DNA of 64,000 bases from Xanthomarina sp. F2636L (GTDB lineage Bacteria > Bacteroidota > Bacteroidia > Flavobacteriales > Flavobacteriaceae). The stretch is taken from assembly GCF_026410195.1 (NCBI RefSeq), contig NZ_JAPMLM010000068.1, forward strand, positions 5,001 through 69,000. The letters run 5' to 3'. The notes below the pieces were generated by a model. That model was not told the DNA's origin and did not search any database. It saw nothing but the letters and a program-made list of their open reading frames with translations. This document shows, one piece after another, positions 51,882-61,117 of the stretch. A program made the translations under genes and the position numbers. The first letter of the stretch is position 1, and each line of letters begins with the position of its first letter.

Positions 51882-53588
51882 TTGTTTCATAAAGTGATTA
51901 AATTACCCTACCATATACTTGTTATTTTTTTTATTTTTTCTTCACAAGTTTACTGTCAAGATTTACAGCTAAAAATAATTAGTAAAGATTCTATGGAAAC
52001 CAAAACCATAGACTCTATTAGATATACTAAATTTCACAAAGATTTTGAATCTGTTTCAAACGAAATAAAAAAATTCCAAAAAAAACTTAACACCATTGGC
52101 TATTTAGAGAATAGTTTGTTATCTACCATAAGAGAAGATTCTTTACTGACTGCTACTTTCAAGCTAAATAAAAAATACCATCTGTTACACATTTACTTTA
52201 ACGATAGTATCATCCCTAGAAAGTACATTGAATTAGTATCTAAAAATGTTTTTGAAGATTATTTTACAATTCAAATTCAAGATACCGAAAAAGCACTTTC
52301 AACCATAAACTTAAAATTATCTGAGACGGGAGACCCATTTAGCACATTAAAACTTTCTGATATTATTATAAAGGAGAATTCTGAAATAGACGCTACGTTA
52401 ATTCGTTCAGAAAAAATTACAACTAGACAAATTGATAAAATTATTATTAAAGGATATGAAAAATTTCCAAAGTCCTTTTTAAAATATTATTTAAAAATTA
52501 AGAAAAATGATGTTTTTAATTTAACACAGATTAAAAAACAGGTCGAAGCATTTAACGAACTCCCCTTTGCAAGCCAACTTAAGGATCCTGAAATATTATT
52601 CACAAAAGATTCCACAACCCTTTACTTATTTATTGATAAAGTTAAAAGCAATAATTTTGATGGGTTTATTGGTTTTGGCACAAATGAAGAAACTAACAAT
52701 ATTGAATTTAGTGGTTATCTCAATTTAGAATTAACTAATAATTTAAATTATGGAGAATCTTTTAGGCTTGTTTACAAAAGTGATGAGAACGAACAAAAAA
52801 CATTTCAAGTTAACTTAAACTTACCTTACTTATTTAGCACACCAATTGGAACAGAATTAGAGTTGGGATTACTTAAAAAAGATTCGTCATATTCTACCTC
52901 TAACCAAAATGCTAAAATATTCTATCAATTAAATCCAAAAAACAAGTTATTTGTAGGAGTTAGATCCATACAATCTAACAACTTATTAGATTCATTATAT
53001 ACAAATCCAACCATAAAGGATTATTCAACTTTGTTTTACAATGTAAGGTATCAATATAAAAGCAGGCAAAAAGAGAATATTTTATTTAACACAAATGCTT
53101 TATTAGATATTCAACTTGAAACTGGAAATCGTAAATACGAAAACAATTCAACAAAACAGTATCAATTATTATTGGATGCCTTCAATATATTTAATTTAAA
53201 CGTCAAAAACAGCATCTTTATAAGAGTCAATGGATACGGATTGTTTTCAGATAATTATTTTGAAAACGAATTAGCTAGGTTTGGTGGAATCAATTCTATT
53301 AGAGGGTTCGAAGAAAACAGCCTTTCTGCAACCTTATTTGGAGTTTTAAACACAGAATATAGATATGTATTTAATAATAGTATATATATCCACTCTATAA
53401 TTGATGCTGCATATCTAGAAAATAAGCTCTTAGAGCAGAAGGAAAAGCTGTATAGTTTTGGGTTTGGCTTTGGGTTAATTACAAAAGCGGGACTATTAAA
53501 ATTTAATTTCGCAAATGGTAAAAGTGAGAACCAAACCTTTAAATTCTCGAATTCTCAAGTCCACTTAAGTTTGACAGCGTTTTTTTAA
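51882..53588 (+). CDS. Omp85/BamA-TamA-like outer-membrane protein, TTG start
   Basis: This 568-residue exported protein starts with TTG at 51882, the only start that gives a signal peptide (cleavage after QVYCQ, about residue 26). A POTRA-like segment lies near 180-260 (RQIDKIIIKGYEKFPKSFLK). A C-terminal 16-strand-type beta barrel follows, containing the family loop-6 motif INSIRGFEEN, and the last strand is QVHLSLTAFF. Omp85 proteins insert or secrete outer-membrane proteins. This one has fewer POTRA units than BamA and lies beside SusC/SusD genes. The role is unknown. Confidence 0.75.
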   Translation: MFHKVIKLPYHILVIFFIFSSQVYCQDLQLKIISKDSMETKTIDSIRYTKFHKDFESVSNEIKKFQKKLNTIGYLENSLLSTIREDSLLTATFKLNKKYHLLHIYFNDSIIPRKYIELVSKNVFEDYFTIQIQDTEKALSTINLKLSETGDPFSTLKLSDIIIKENSEIDATLIRSEKITTRQIDKIIIKGYEKFPKSFLKYYLKIKKNDVFNLTQIKKQVEAFNELPFASQLKDPEILFTKDSTTLYLFIDKVKSNNFDGFIGFGTNEETNNIEFSGYLNLELTNNLNYGESFRLVYKSDENEQKTFQVNLNLPYLFSTPIGTELELGLLKKDSSYSTSNQNAKIFYQLNPKNKLFVGVRSIQSNNLLDSLYTNPTIKDYSTLFYNVRYQYKSRQKENILFNTNALLDIQLETGNRKYENNSTKQYQLLLDAFNIFNLNVKNSIFIRVNGYGLFSDNYFENELARFGGINSIRGFEENSLSATLFGVLNTEYRYVFNNSIYIHSIIDAAYLENKLLEQKEKLYSFGFGFGLITKAGLLKFNFANGKSENQTFKFSNSQVHLSLTAFF

Positions 53589-53708
53589 GGGTATTTTAAC
53601 TGAATTTCACGCTATTTTTAAAATAAATTGAAATTTTAACCCTTAAATATTGTTTAATTAACTTTTTATTATGATTTTTGGCATAGACTAATTCAAATAA
53701 AATATAAA

Positions 53709-56700
53709 ATGAAAACAAAGTTTAGTGGAATTTTAACGCTATTCCTAGCGTTTGTTGTGCAATTTACGTTTGCACAGGAAAAAACAATTTCAGGAACTGT
53801 GTCCGATGAAAACGGGTTACCCCTTCCTGGAGTTAATATTATTGTAAAAGGTACAACAAATGGTACACAAACAGATTTTGATGGAAATTATTCCATTTCT
53901 GCTAGTACTGGAGATGTTTTATCTTACTCTTTTGTTGGTTATACCAAAAAAGACATGACTGTTGGAGCTTCTAACACGATGTCCTTTAGTATGACACCTG
54001 ATGTACAAGCTATCGACGAGGTAGTTATTACTGCATTAGGAATTAAGAAAGAGGAAAAATCAATTGGTTACGCTGTACAAACAGTTAAGGGTGACGACAT
54101 TGCTGAGTCTAATGAGACGAACGTAGTAAACTCTCTTTCTGGTAAAGTTGCAGGTGTACAAGTTACTAACAGTTCTGGTGCAACAGGTTCTTCTTCAAGA
54201 ATCGTTTTAAGAGGTGCATCCAGTATTACTGGTAACAACCAACCTTTATTCGTAATTGACGGGATTCCTGTTAACAACTCGAATACAGGTACTGCTGGCG
54301 ACGGTGGTGGTTTTGATTTACCAAACGGAGCTGCAGACATCAATCCTGATGACATTGAATCTGTTACTGTACTTAAAGGACCTAACGCAGCTGCGTTATA
54401 TGGTTTACGTGCTGCTAATGGAGTAATTGTTATTACTACTAAAAAAGGATCTTCGTCTAAAGATAAGTTAGGAATTACTTTTAGTTCTTCTGCTTCTTTT
54501 GAGAATCCTTTATTATTACCAGATTTCCAAAACTCTTACGGACAAGGTGGAAACCCATTCTTTTTCGAATATGTTGATGGTCAGAATGGTGATGGTGGAA
54601 TTGATGAAAGTTGGGGTCCTGCTCTAGATGTTGGTTACGAATTCGTACAATGGAATTCTTATACAGTTGATGGTGCACCACTTCCATGGGTATCTCAACC
54701 AGATAACATTAAAGATTTCTACGAAACTGGTCTTACTTTAAATAACAATATCTCTTTTTCTGGAGGTGGCGAAAAAGCTAATTTCAGATTATCTTTAGGT
54801 CTTTTAGATCAAGAAGGTATGGTTCCAAATACAGACTTTAGAAGATATAACATCTCTGGTGTAACATCTTTACAAGTTAGCGAAAAGATCAATGTGTCTT
54901 TAAATGCTAAATATATTAAATCTGAAGCTGACAACTTAGTAACTGTAGGTTACAGTAATGCGAATCCTGTACAATCAATGATGTGGGGTGGACGTAACGT
55001 AGATTGGAATGCTTTAAAAGATTATGAGAATTTACCGTTAGCTCCAGTAGGAACTGCCAACGAAGGAACTCCTTTAAACTGGAACAACGTTTTCCAAAAT
55101 AACCCATATTGGGCATTAAACACAAACTTAAATGGTTATAATAAAGACCGTTTAATTGGTGGTGTGAATGTTTCTTTTGATGTGACTAATTGGTTAACTA
55201 TCTCTGGTAAAACAGGTTTAGATTACTCTAAATCTCAAACAACAGAAAGAAAAGCTAAAGGAACTAACGATGCTCCTGAAGGATACTACAGAGTAATTGA
55301 TAGAACTTTTAGTGAAAACAACAGTGAGATTCTTTTATCTTCTGCTGGAAACATTACAGACGATTTTACTTACTCTTTAAATGCAGGTGGAAACACAATG
55401 TATAGAAAAACTGAATTAATCTATGCAACTGCTCCTCAATTAGAGTTGCCAGGTTTATATAACGTAAGTAACGTTAAAACTGGAGTAGATCCAATTCAAG
55501 GTGCTTCTTATACAGAACAAAAAATTAACAGTTTATATGGTTTTGGTCAAATTGGATTCAAAAACATGTTATTTGTTGATGTAACTGCAAGAAACGACTG
55601 GTCTAGTTTATTACCTGTTGATAATAACTCATTCTTCTATCCTTCTGTTACATTAAGTGCTGTATTAAGTGATATCTTCAATATGGACAAATCTACTGTA
55701 TCTCTTTTAAAAATTAGAGGAGGTTGGTCTAAAGTAGGTTCTACTGGTGCATTAGGTGCTTATAGATTACAAGATGTTTATCAGTTTGCAACAGATGGTT
55801 GGGATGGTACCAACTTTGTGTTCTTACCTTCTGCTATCAATAACCCAGAAATTGGACCTGAAACTACTTCAGGTTACGAGTTTGGTTTAGATGCAAGATT
55901 ATTTGAAAACAGATTGCGTTTCGATGCAACTTACTACGATCAAACGTCTGAAGACTTAATTGTTGATGTACAATTATCTTCTGCTACAGGTAGTGGTTCT
56001 TCGCTACAAAATGTTGGAGAAATGAGAAATAAAGGTATTGAAATTCAATTAGGTGGTACGTTAGTTAAGACTGACGACTGGCAAGTTGACTTAGAATTAA
56101 ACTATGGTCAAAACGACAACAAAGTTGTTTCTTTAGGAGACTTAGAAACTTTAGTTCTTGGTGGACAATGGAGTACAACAGTTGAAGCTAGAGTTGGTGA
56201 ATCTTATGGAACTATTGTAGGTCCTGCTTTTGAAAGAGCTCCAAATGGAGAAATTCTTTACGAAAATGGTTTACCTGTAATTGGTGGAAGTGAAGTATTA
56301 GGTAATGTAACTCCAGATTGGACTGGTGGTGCTAACTTAATAGTATCTTACAAAAACTTTAGATTTGATGCTTTAGTTGACGGAAAAATGGGTGGAGACA
56401 TTTACACGATGACTTCAACTTGGGGTAGATATGCTGGTGTTCTTGAAGAAACAATTCAAGGTCGTGAAACTGGTGTAGTTGGTCAAGGTACTATGAATAT
56501 TGGTACTGATGCTAATCCTGAATATGTTGCTAACAACGTAATTGTATCTGCAGAAAACTATAACAAAAGAGCATACTCTAACAGTGTTGCTGAAAGTTCT
56601 GTGTATGATGCATCTTACATCAAATTAAGACAATTAGGTTTAACGTATACGTTCCCTAAAAAATGGTTATCTAATATTGCTTTAGATGATGTTAACTTCT

Positions 56701-56855
56701 CTGTAGTAGGTAGAAACTTAGCTTTCCTTTATAAGAAAGTTCCACATATCGATCCAGAAAGTGCTTTTAGTAACGATAATTCAAACTTAGGTCAGGAATT
56801 TGGTCAACTTCCTTCTGCAAGAAGTATTTCTTTCAACGTTAACCTTAAATTCTAA
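53709..56855 (+). CDS. SusC/RagA-family TonB-dependent outer-membrane transporter
   Basis: This 1048-residue protein has a signal peptide ending FTFAQ. A carboxypeptidase-like regulatory beta domain spans about 24-100 (ISGTVSDENGLPLPGVNIIV). The EVVITALG segment is followed by the plug domain (LRGASSITGNNQPLFVIDG, AAALYGLRAANGVIVITTKK), and then a 22-strand barrel ends SISFNVNLKF. It works with SusD as a lid-and-barrel pair to import large nutrients, using TonB energy. The substrate is unknown; no glycan-degrading genes are nearby. It is followed after 17 bases by the SusD gene. Confidence 0.95.
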   Translation: MKTKFSGILTLFLAFVVQFTFAQEKTISGTVSDENGLPLPGVNIIVKGTTNGTQTDFDGNYSISASTGDVLSYSFVGYTKKDMTVGASNTMSFSMTPDVQAIDEVVITALGIKKEEKSIGYAVQTVKGDDIAESNETNVVNSLSGKVAGVQVTNSSGATGSSSRIVLRGASSITGNNQPLFVIDGIPVNNSNTGTAGDGGGFDLPNGAADINPDDIESVTVLKGPNAAALYGLRAANGVIVITTKKGSSSKDKLGITFSSSASFENPLLLPDFQNSYGQGGNPFFFEYVDGQNGDGGIDESWGPALDVGYEFVQWNSYTVDGAPLPWVSQPDNIKDFYETGLTLNNNISFSGGGEKANFRLSLGLLDQEGMVPNTDFRRYNISGVTSLQVSEKINVSLNAKYIKSEADNLVTVGYSNANPVQSMMWGGRNVDWNALKDYENLPLAPVGTANEGTPLNWNNVFQNNPYWALNTNLNGYNKDRLIGGVNVSFDVTNWLTISGKTGLDYSKSQTTERKAKGTNDAPEGYYRVIDRTFSENNSEILLSSAGNITDDFTYSLNAGGNTMYRKTELIYATAPQLELPGLYNVSNVKTGVDPIQGASYTEQKINSLYGFGQIGFKNMLFVDVTARNDWSSLLPVDNNSFFYPSVTLSAVLSDIFNMDKSTVSLLKIRGGWSKVGSTGALGAYRLQDVYQFATDGWDGTNFVFLPSAINNPEIGPETTSGYEFGLDARLFENRLRFDATYYDQTSEDLIVDVQLSSATGSGSSLQNVGEMRNKGIEIQLGGTLVKTDDWQVDLELNYGQNDNKVVSLGDLETLVLGGQWSTTVEARVGESYGTIVGPAFERAPNGEILYENGLPVIGGSEVLGNVTPDWTGGANLIVSYKNFRFDALVDGKMGGDIYTMTSTWGRYAGVLEETIQGRETGVVGQGTMNIGTDANPEYVANNVIVSAENYNKRAYSNSVAESSVYDASYIKLRQLGLTYTFPKKWLSNIALDDVNFSVVGRNLAFLYKKVPHIDPESAFSNDNSNLGQEFGQLPSARSISFNVNLKF

Positions 56856-56872
56856 TTATAAAAAAATAGATT

Positions 56873-58315
56873 ATGAAAAAAATAAATTTTATTGTCTTTT
56901 TATTCATGGGCTTGGTATTTGTGAGCTGTGATAAAGACTTTGATGAATTAAATAAAAACCCTAACGATCCTACAGCGGTTCCTTCAGAATTACTTTTAGG
57001 AAGTATGATAAGAACTACTGGGAATGTAATGTACAGCACCTTTAATGGTGGTGATATGGGATCGTGTTGGGCTCAACACTTTGCTAAAGTTCAGTATAAC
57101 GACGAGGAAAGATATCTTCCAAGAGAAAGTGCTATTGGAAATGTATGGGCTACTTTATATGAGAGCACAGCAGCAGATGCTAATGCCATGTATAACCTAG
57201 CAGTTGAAGAAGAAAATTTAGTATCTCAAGGAGCTGCTTTAACAATGAAAGCTTATGCATTCTTATTGTTAACTGATCTTTATGGTGATGTACCATTTTC
57301 TGAAGCTTTACAAGGAGCGACAAATATTTCACCTGTATACGATTCTCAACAAGCTGTTTATAATGGGTCTATAGCTCTTTTAGACGAAGCTATCTCTAAA
57401 TTAAATCCTGCAAACGGATCTTTAGATTCTAGCCAAGATATTATGTATGGTGGTGATGTTTCTAAATGGAGAAAATTTGCTGCATCTTTAAAGTTTAGAG
57501 CTTTAATGAGAATATCTGGAAAAGATTTAAGAGCTAGCGAAATGCAAGCTTTAGTAAACAGTGGTTTATTATTCTCTTCTAGTGATGATGATGCTAACTT
57601 AGTATATTTATCTGATGCTCCTAATGCAAACCCAATTTACGAATCGGTTGTATTTGGAACTAGAAACGAATGGAAAGTGAATTCTGCGATTGTAGATAGA
57701 ATGGATGGTACAGTAGGTGGTTTACCTAATGATGCTAGATTACCTGTTATAGCTCAACCAAATGGTGATGGAGATTATAGAGGAAAACCTTCTGGATATA
57801 ATGATGTTCCTAGTAATGATTATAACTATGCAAACGTTTCACCTTTAGGAGAGTTTTACTTACGTCCTGAATTACCAGCTGTATTTTTAAGCTATACTGA
57901 ATTACAATTCTTATTAGCTGAAGCTGCTTTTGAAGGGTATATCTCTGGTGGTAATGGTGCAGCCGCTGCATATTACCAATCAGGAATTGAAGCTAGTTTT
58001 GCTGAAAACGATGGTGCTGATGTTACTGGTTATTACACTGGAAGTGTTATTTTCACTCCTGGATTTGCTAGAGAACAAATTGCTACTCAAAAATGGTTAG
58101 CTTTATACAGTCAAGGTTTTGAAGCTTGGACTGAATGGAGAAGAACTGGTTACCCAGTTTTAACTCCAGCTATCGATGGAGCTATTAGCCAAATTCCTTC
58201 TAGATATACTTACCCTGTAATTGAGGCATCTTTAAATGCTGCCAACTATAATGCAGCTGTAGGTAACTTATCAGGAGGAGATAAATTAACTTCGCCAGTA
58301 TGGTGGATGAACTAA
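56873..58315 (+). CDS. SusD/RagB-family nutrient-binding lipoprotein
   Basis: This 480-residue surface lipoprotein has lipobox Cys20 (FVSC) followed by DKDFDELN. The helical TPR-like SusD fold is visible (AYAFLLLTDLYGDVPFSEAL near 120-140, the family hallmark; FLLAEAAFEG; KWLALYSQGFEAWTEWRRTG). It is the substrate-binding lid of the SusC channel, encoded directly upstream. The fold variant with EWRRTGYPVL is the SusD/RagB-like-2 type. Confidence 0.93.
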   Translation: MKKINFIVFLFMGLVFVSCDKDFDELNKNPNDPTAVPSELLLGSMIRTTGNVMYSTFNGGDMGSCWAQHFAKVQYNDEERYLPRESAIGNVWATLYESTAADANAMYNLAVEEENLVSQGAALTMKAYAFLLLTDLYGDVPFSEALQGATNISPVYDSQQAVYNGSIALLDEAISKLNPANGSLDSSQDIMYGGDVSKWRKFAASLKFRALMRISGKDLRASEMQALVNSGLLFSSSDDDANLVYLSDAPNANPIYESVVFGTRNEWKVNSAIVDRMDGTVGGLPNDARLPVIAQPNGDGDYRGKPSGYNDVPSNDYNYANVSPLGEFYLRPELPAVFLSYTELQFLLAEAAFEGYISGGNGAAAAYYQSGIEASFAENDGADVTGYYTGSVIFTPGFAREQIATQKWLALYSQGFEAWTEWRRTGYPVLTPAIDGAISQIPSRYTYPVIEASLNAANYNAAVGNLSGGDKLTSPVWWMN

Positions 58316-58328
58316 AAAAAAAAAGAAA

Positions 58329-59174
58329 ATGAAAAAATTAAATTATTTATTGACGTTATTTTTCGCACTAACATTATTTGTTGGTTGTGATACTGATCCT
58401 GATAATAGTATGCCAGTAGCCGATGAAGGTGGATTGGTTGTTGATGTAAGCGATTCTAGTGGTAAAGTTTTAGGAACACCACTTGATGCTACAGATATAT
58501 CAAATTCTGCAATAGCATTCGATAATGCAGATGTTGAATTAGATTTTAACTCATTATTATCTTTAGGTAACTATTCTAATGTTTCTAGATTAGAAATTGT
58601 TAAAACTTTAAACGATGGCCCAGAAGCTATTGTTGGAGATGTTTCAACACTACCTTTTAACTTAACATACGATTCTATTGAAGAGTATGTATCAGGTTTG
58701 GGAATCGATGCTTCAGACTTAAGAATTGGTGATGTTTTTACTTTTAAAGTAAAGTTATACCAAACTGATGGAGATTCATATTACTTCTCTCCTAGTATGG
58801 GTGCATTTTCAGTTGTAGTTAATTGTGCTTCTAACTTAGCTGGTAATTACGATGTAACTGCAACTAGAGACGACGGTGCTGCTGTAAACCATGGTATTGA
58901 ACCAGTTATCGAGGTTTCTCCTGGTTATTACAAAGCTAAGACTACTGGATTATGGGGGTTTGGTGATATTGCTCCAGATCAAGGTTATAATTTTAATGAT
59001 ACGTGTAGTACATTAACAGTTCCACCTCAAAATCTTGCACAAGGATATTATTCTAATGGAGTAAATCCAACAGATGATGGTTCTGTATTAGCTAACGGGA
59101 ATTTAGTAATCAATTATGAAATTGAATTCGGATCAGGTAATAGAACATATCAAAATGTTTATGTTAAACAATAA
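58329..59174 (+). CDS. Lipoprotein of the SusCD operon, unknown function
   Basis: This 281-residue protein has lipobox Cys20 (FVGC) followed by DTDPDNS, an acidic surface-export tract. The body is beta-rich, with Ig-like stretches (SRLEIVKTLNDGPEAIVGDV, IGDVFTFKVKLYQTDGDSYY) and a C-terminal domain beginning NLAGNYDVTATRDD. Its position 13 bases after SusD suggests an accessory surface binding protein, comparable in place to SusE/SusF. No sequence similarity to those was established by eye. Confidence 0.75.
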   Translation: MKKLNYLLTLFFALTLFVGCDTDPDNSMPVADEGGLVVDVSDSSGKVLGTPLDATDISNSAIAFDNADVELDFNSLLSLGNYSNVSRLEIVKTLNDGPEAIVGDVSTLPFNLTYDSIEEYVSGLGIDASDLRIGDVFTFKVKLYQTDGDSYYFSPSMGAFSVVVNCASNLAGNYDVTATRDDGAAVNHGIEPVIEVSPGYYKAKTTGLWGFGDIAPDQGYNFNDTCSTLTVPPQNLAQGYYSNGVNPTDDGSVLANGNLVINYEIEFGSGNRTYQNVYVKQ

Positions 59175-59195
59175 TAATCGACTAAAATTTTAAAG

Positions 59196-60134
59196 ATGAA
59201 AAATAAATTAAAATCTATATTCTTACTTGCACTATCTGCTGGTGTATTAGCTACTTCTTGTAGTGAAGACGACCATACAGGCGCGAGTATGATTAATTAT
59301 TCAAGTCCAACGGTTACTCTATCTACAGCTAGCACAAGTGTTGTTGTTGATGAGAGTATGATCGATCCAGATGATGAAGGCTTAGGATATGAAATTGAAG
59401 TAACTGCTTCTATTCCAGAACCAGTATTTGCAGACATTCATATTCCTTTAGTACAAGTTGGTGGAACTGCAGGTTCAAGTGATTTCTCAGGAGGAACGAT
59501 TGTTATCACTTCTGGACATACTTCAGCCACTGCAAATGTGACTATTTGGAGAGAATGTGAAAGTGGTGTTGAAGGAGAAGAAACTTTAACTATTAGTTAT
59601 GGAGATAATATTGCAAATGCTAAAATGGCACCATTTTCTATGGACATTACTATAATTGATTGGGTAAATGATGCTCTTGAAATATCTGTTGGTTGGGAAG
59701 GTACTTATACTTTCACAGATCAAGCAGGAACTGAAGTTGAAATTGATTTCTGTGGTTTAGATATTGATACTGTATTATTTGATGATATGGGTAATGCTTT
59801 AGGATATATATCTGGAACTTCAGATTGTACTGAAGTAGATGTAATTTCTGGTTTGGCTGATGGTACTTATTATATCGTAGCTGATGTATTTGAAAACCCA
59901 TTTGAAGATTATTATGTGAATGATGATGATGATATAGTTGATGTTCCAATTGTACTTACTACTTCTTATAGTCAGTGTGGATTCCCTGATACTACTGGTA
60001 GTTTTGTTACTGAAGGACTAACTTCTAATATTAGTAACCCTGTTTCAGATCCTCATCTAGTTGGTGAAGTTGCAATAGCTATAGCTACAGTAGAAGTAAC
60101 TGGTGGATACAACTATGTGGTTACTCCATTATAA
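59196..60134 (+). CDS. Lipoprotein with Calx-beta-like domain, SusCD operon
   Basis: This 312-residue lipoprotein has lipobox Cys22 (TSC) followed by SEDDHTG. The N-terminal half has a Calx-beta-like pattern (VGGTAGSSDFSGGTIVI, then GVEGEETLTISYGD), a beta domain that often binds calcium or glycans. The rest is acidic with many Asp residues (YYVNDDDDIVDVP). It is the last gene of the operon and is followed by a strong terminator. Surface location is likely; the ligand is unknown. Confidence 0.72.
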   Translation: MKNKLKSIFLLALSAGVLATSCSEDDHTGASMINYSSPTVTLSTASTSVVVDESMIDPDDEGLGYEIEVTASIPEPVFADIHIPLVQVGGTAGSSDFSGGTIVITSGHTSATANVTIWRECESGVEGEETLTISYGDNIANAKMAPFSMDITIIDWVNDALEISVGWEGTYTFTDQAGTEVEIDFCGLDIDTVLFDDMGNALGYISGTSDCTEVDVISGLADGTYYIVADVFENPFEDYYVNDDDDIVDVPIVLTTSYSQCGFPDTTGSFVTEGLTSNISNPVSDPHLVGEVAIAIATVEVTGGYNYVVTPL

Positions 60135-60156
60135 AAATTATGTATTTTTATTATAA

Positions 60157-60192
60157 TAAAAAAAACCATCTCTTTCGAGATGGTTTTTTTTA
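60157..60192 (+). terminator. Rho-independent terminator of the SusCD operon
   Basis: Arms AAAAAAACCATCTC and GAGATGGTTTTTTT around TTTC, with a T run that leads directly into the rlmB -7 box. Confidence 0.9.
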
Positions 60193-60200
60193 TACCTTTG
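60193..60200 (+). promoter_or_regulatory. -7 promoter box TACCTTTG of rlmB
   Basis: A perfect TAnnTTTG ends 4 bases before the rlmB ATG at 60205, so transcription would start at or next to the start codon (leaderless mRNA). No clear TTG is visible upstream in the terminator hairpin. Confidence 0.5.
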
Positions 60201-60204
60201 TTTT

Positions 60205-60954
60205 ATGGAAAACAGCACACAAATATTTGGTTTAAGAGCTATCATCGAAGCCATTAATTCTGGTAAAACTCTTGAAAAGGTGTTTCTTCAAAAAGGTCTT
60301 AAAGGCGACTTATTTAACGAGTTAGAAACTCTAATTCGTAAAGAAAATATAAACAGCTCTTATGTTCCTGTTGAAAAATTAAATAGGTTAACTAATAAGA
60401 ATCATCAAGGTGCCGTGGCCCAAATTTCACCTATTGCATTTCATGACATAGAAGACCTTGTTATGAATGTTATAGAATCTGGTAAAACACCTTTATTTAT
60501 ACTATTAGATCAAATAAGCGATGTAAGAAATTTTGGAGCTATTATCAGAACTGCAGAATGTACTGGCGTTGATGGCATTATTATACAGAAAAAAGGTGGT
60601 GCTCCTGTTAATGGAGACACCATCAAAACAAGTGCTGGTGCTGTATTTAAAGTTCCTATTTCTAAAGTAGACCATATTAAAGATGCTATGTTTTATCTTC
60701 AAGCTTCAGGCATTAAGGTAATAGCTGCAACAGAAAAAACAGAGAATACTATTTACGATATTTCTTTTAAAGAACCCTGTGCCATTATTATGGGTTCGGA
60801 AGGGAGAGGAATCAATCCTTCTGTATTAAAATTAGTAGATGATAAAGCTAAGTTACCTTTATTGGGTGAGATAGAGTCTTTAAACGTATCTGTTGCTTGT
60901 GGCGTGTTTTTATATGAAGTCGTGAGACAACGACGGTTGATTGTTGATTGTTGA
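60205..60954 (+). CDS. rlmB: 23S rRNA (guanosine-2'-O-)-methyltransferase RlmB
   Basis: This 249-residue SpoU-family methyltransferase modifies G2251 of 23S rRNA in the P loop. The N-terminal substrate-binding domain (about 1-80) is followed by the knotted catalytic domain with motif 1 (DVRNFGAIIRTAECTG), motif 2 (IIMGSEGRGINPSVL) and motif 3 (ESLNVSVACGVFLYEVVRQR). The last residues (LIVDC) and the stop codon are encoded by a heptanucleotide repeat, so the native C-terminus may have been altered. Confidence 0.95.
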   Translation: MENSTQIFGLRAIIEAINSGKTLEKVFLQKGLKGDLFNELETLIRKENINSSYVPVEKLNRLTNKNHQGAVAQISPIAFHDIEDLVMNVIESGKTPLFILLDQISDVRNFGAIIRTAECTGVDGIIIQKKGGAPVNGDTIKTSAGAVFKVPISKVDHIKDAMFYLQASGIKVIAATEKTENTIYDISFKEPCAIIMGSEGRGINPSVLKLVDDKAKLPLLGEIESLNVSVACGVFLYEVVRQRRLIVDC

Positions 60955-60982
60955 TTGTTGATTGTTGATTGTTGATTGTTGA
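60937..60982 (+). repeat. Heptanucleotide tandem repeat TTGATTG x6.5
   Basis: Six exact copies plus TTGA overlap the rlmB 3' end and supply its stop codon (TGA at 60952-60954). The unit is not a multiple of 3, but the stop falls in the first two to three copies, so loss or gain of distal units would not change the protein. Confidence 0.92.
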
Positions 60983-61117
60983 ATCAAATATATCCAACTT
61001 AAATAACAAAGAATGCATACTTGATTCTAATTCAATACATCGAATTATTAGCTAAAGGTTGCTAATTTACTCCTTTACTAAAAAAACAAGAAATTTCGAA
61101 TTTGGAATTTTATAAAC

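Noticed and set aside
53635-53661. TTTAACC-N15-ATTAA upstream of the SusC gene
   Set aside because: It resembles the ECF-type motif, but the first base differs and the spacer is 15 instead of 16. All strong copies keep 16 exactly, so it was not counted.
54068-54355. Antisense open frame inside the SusC gene, with similar ones in eno, YeiH-family, secY and other genes
   Set aside because: They lie opposite well-supported genes, have no promoter or recognisable protein features, and arise from codon bias of the true strand.
60937-60982. Tandem repeat considered as CRISPR
   Set aside because: The unit is 7 bases with no spacers. It is a simple sequence repeat.
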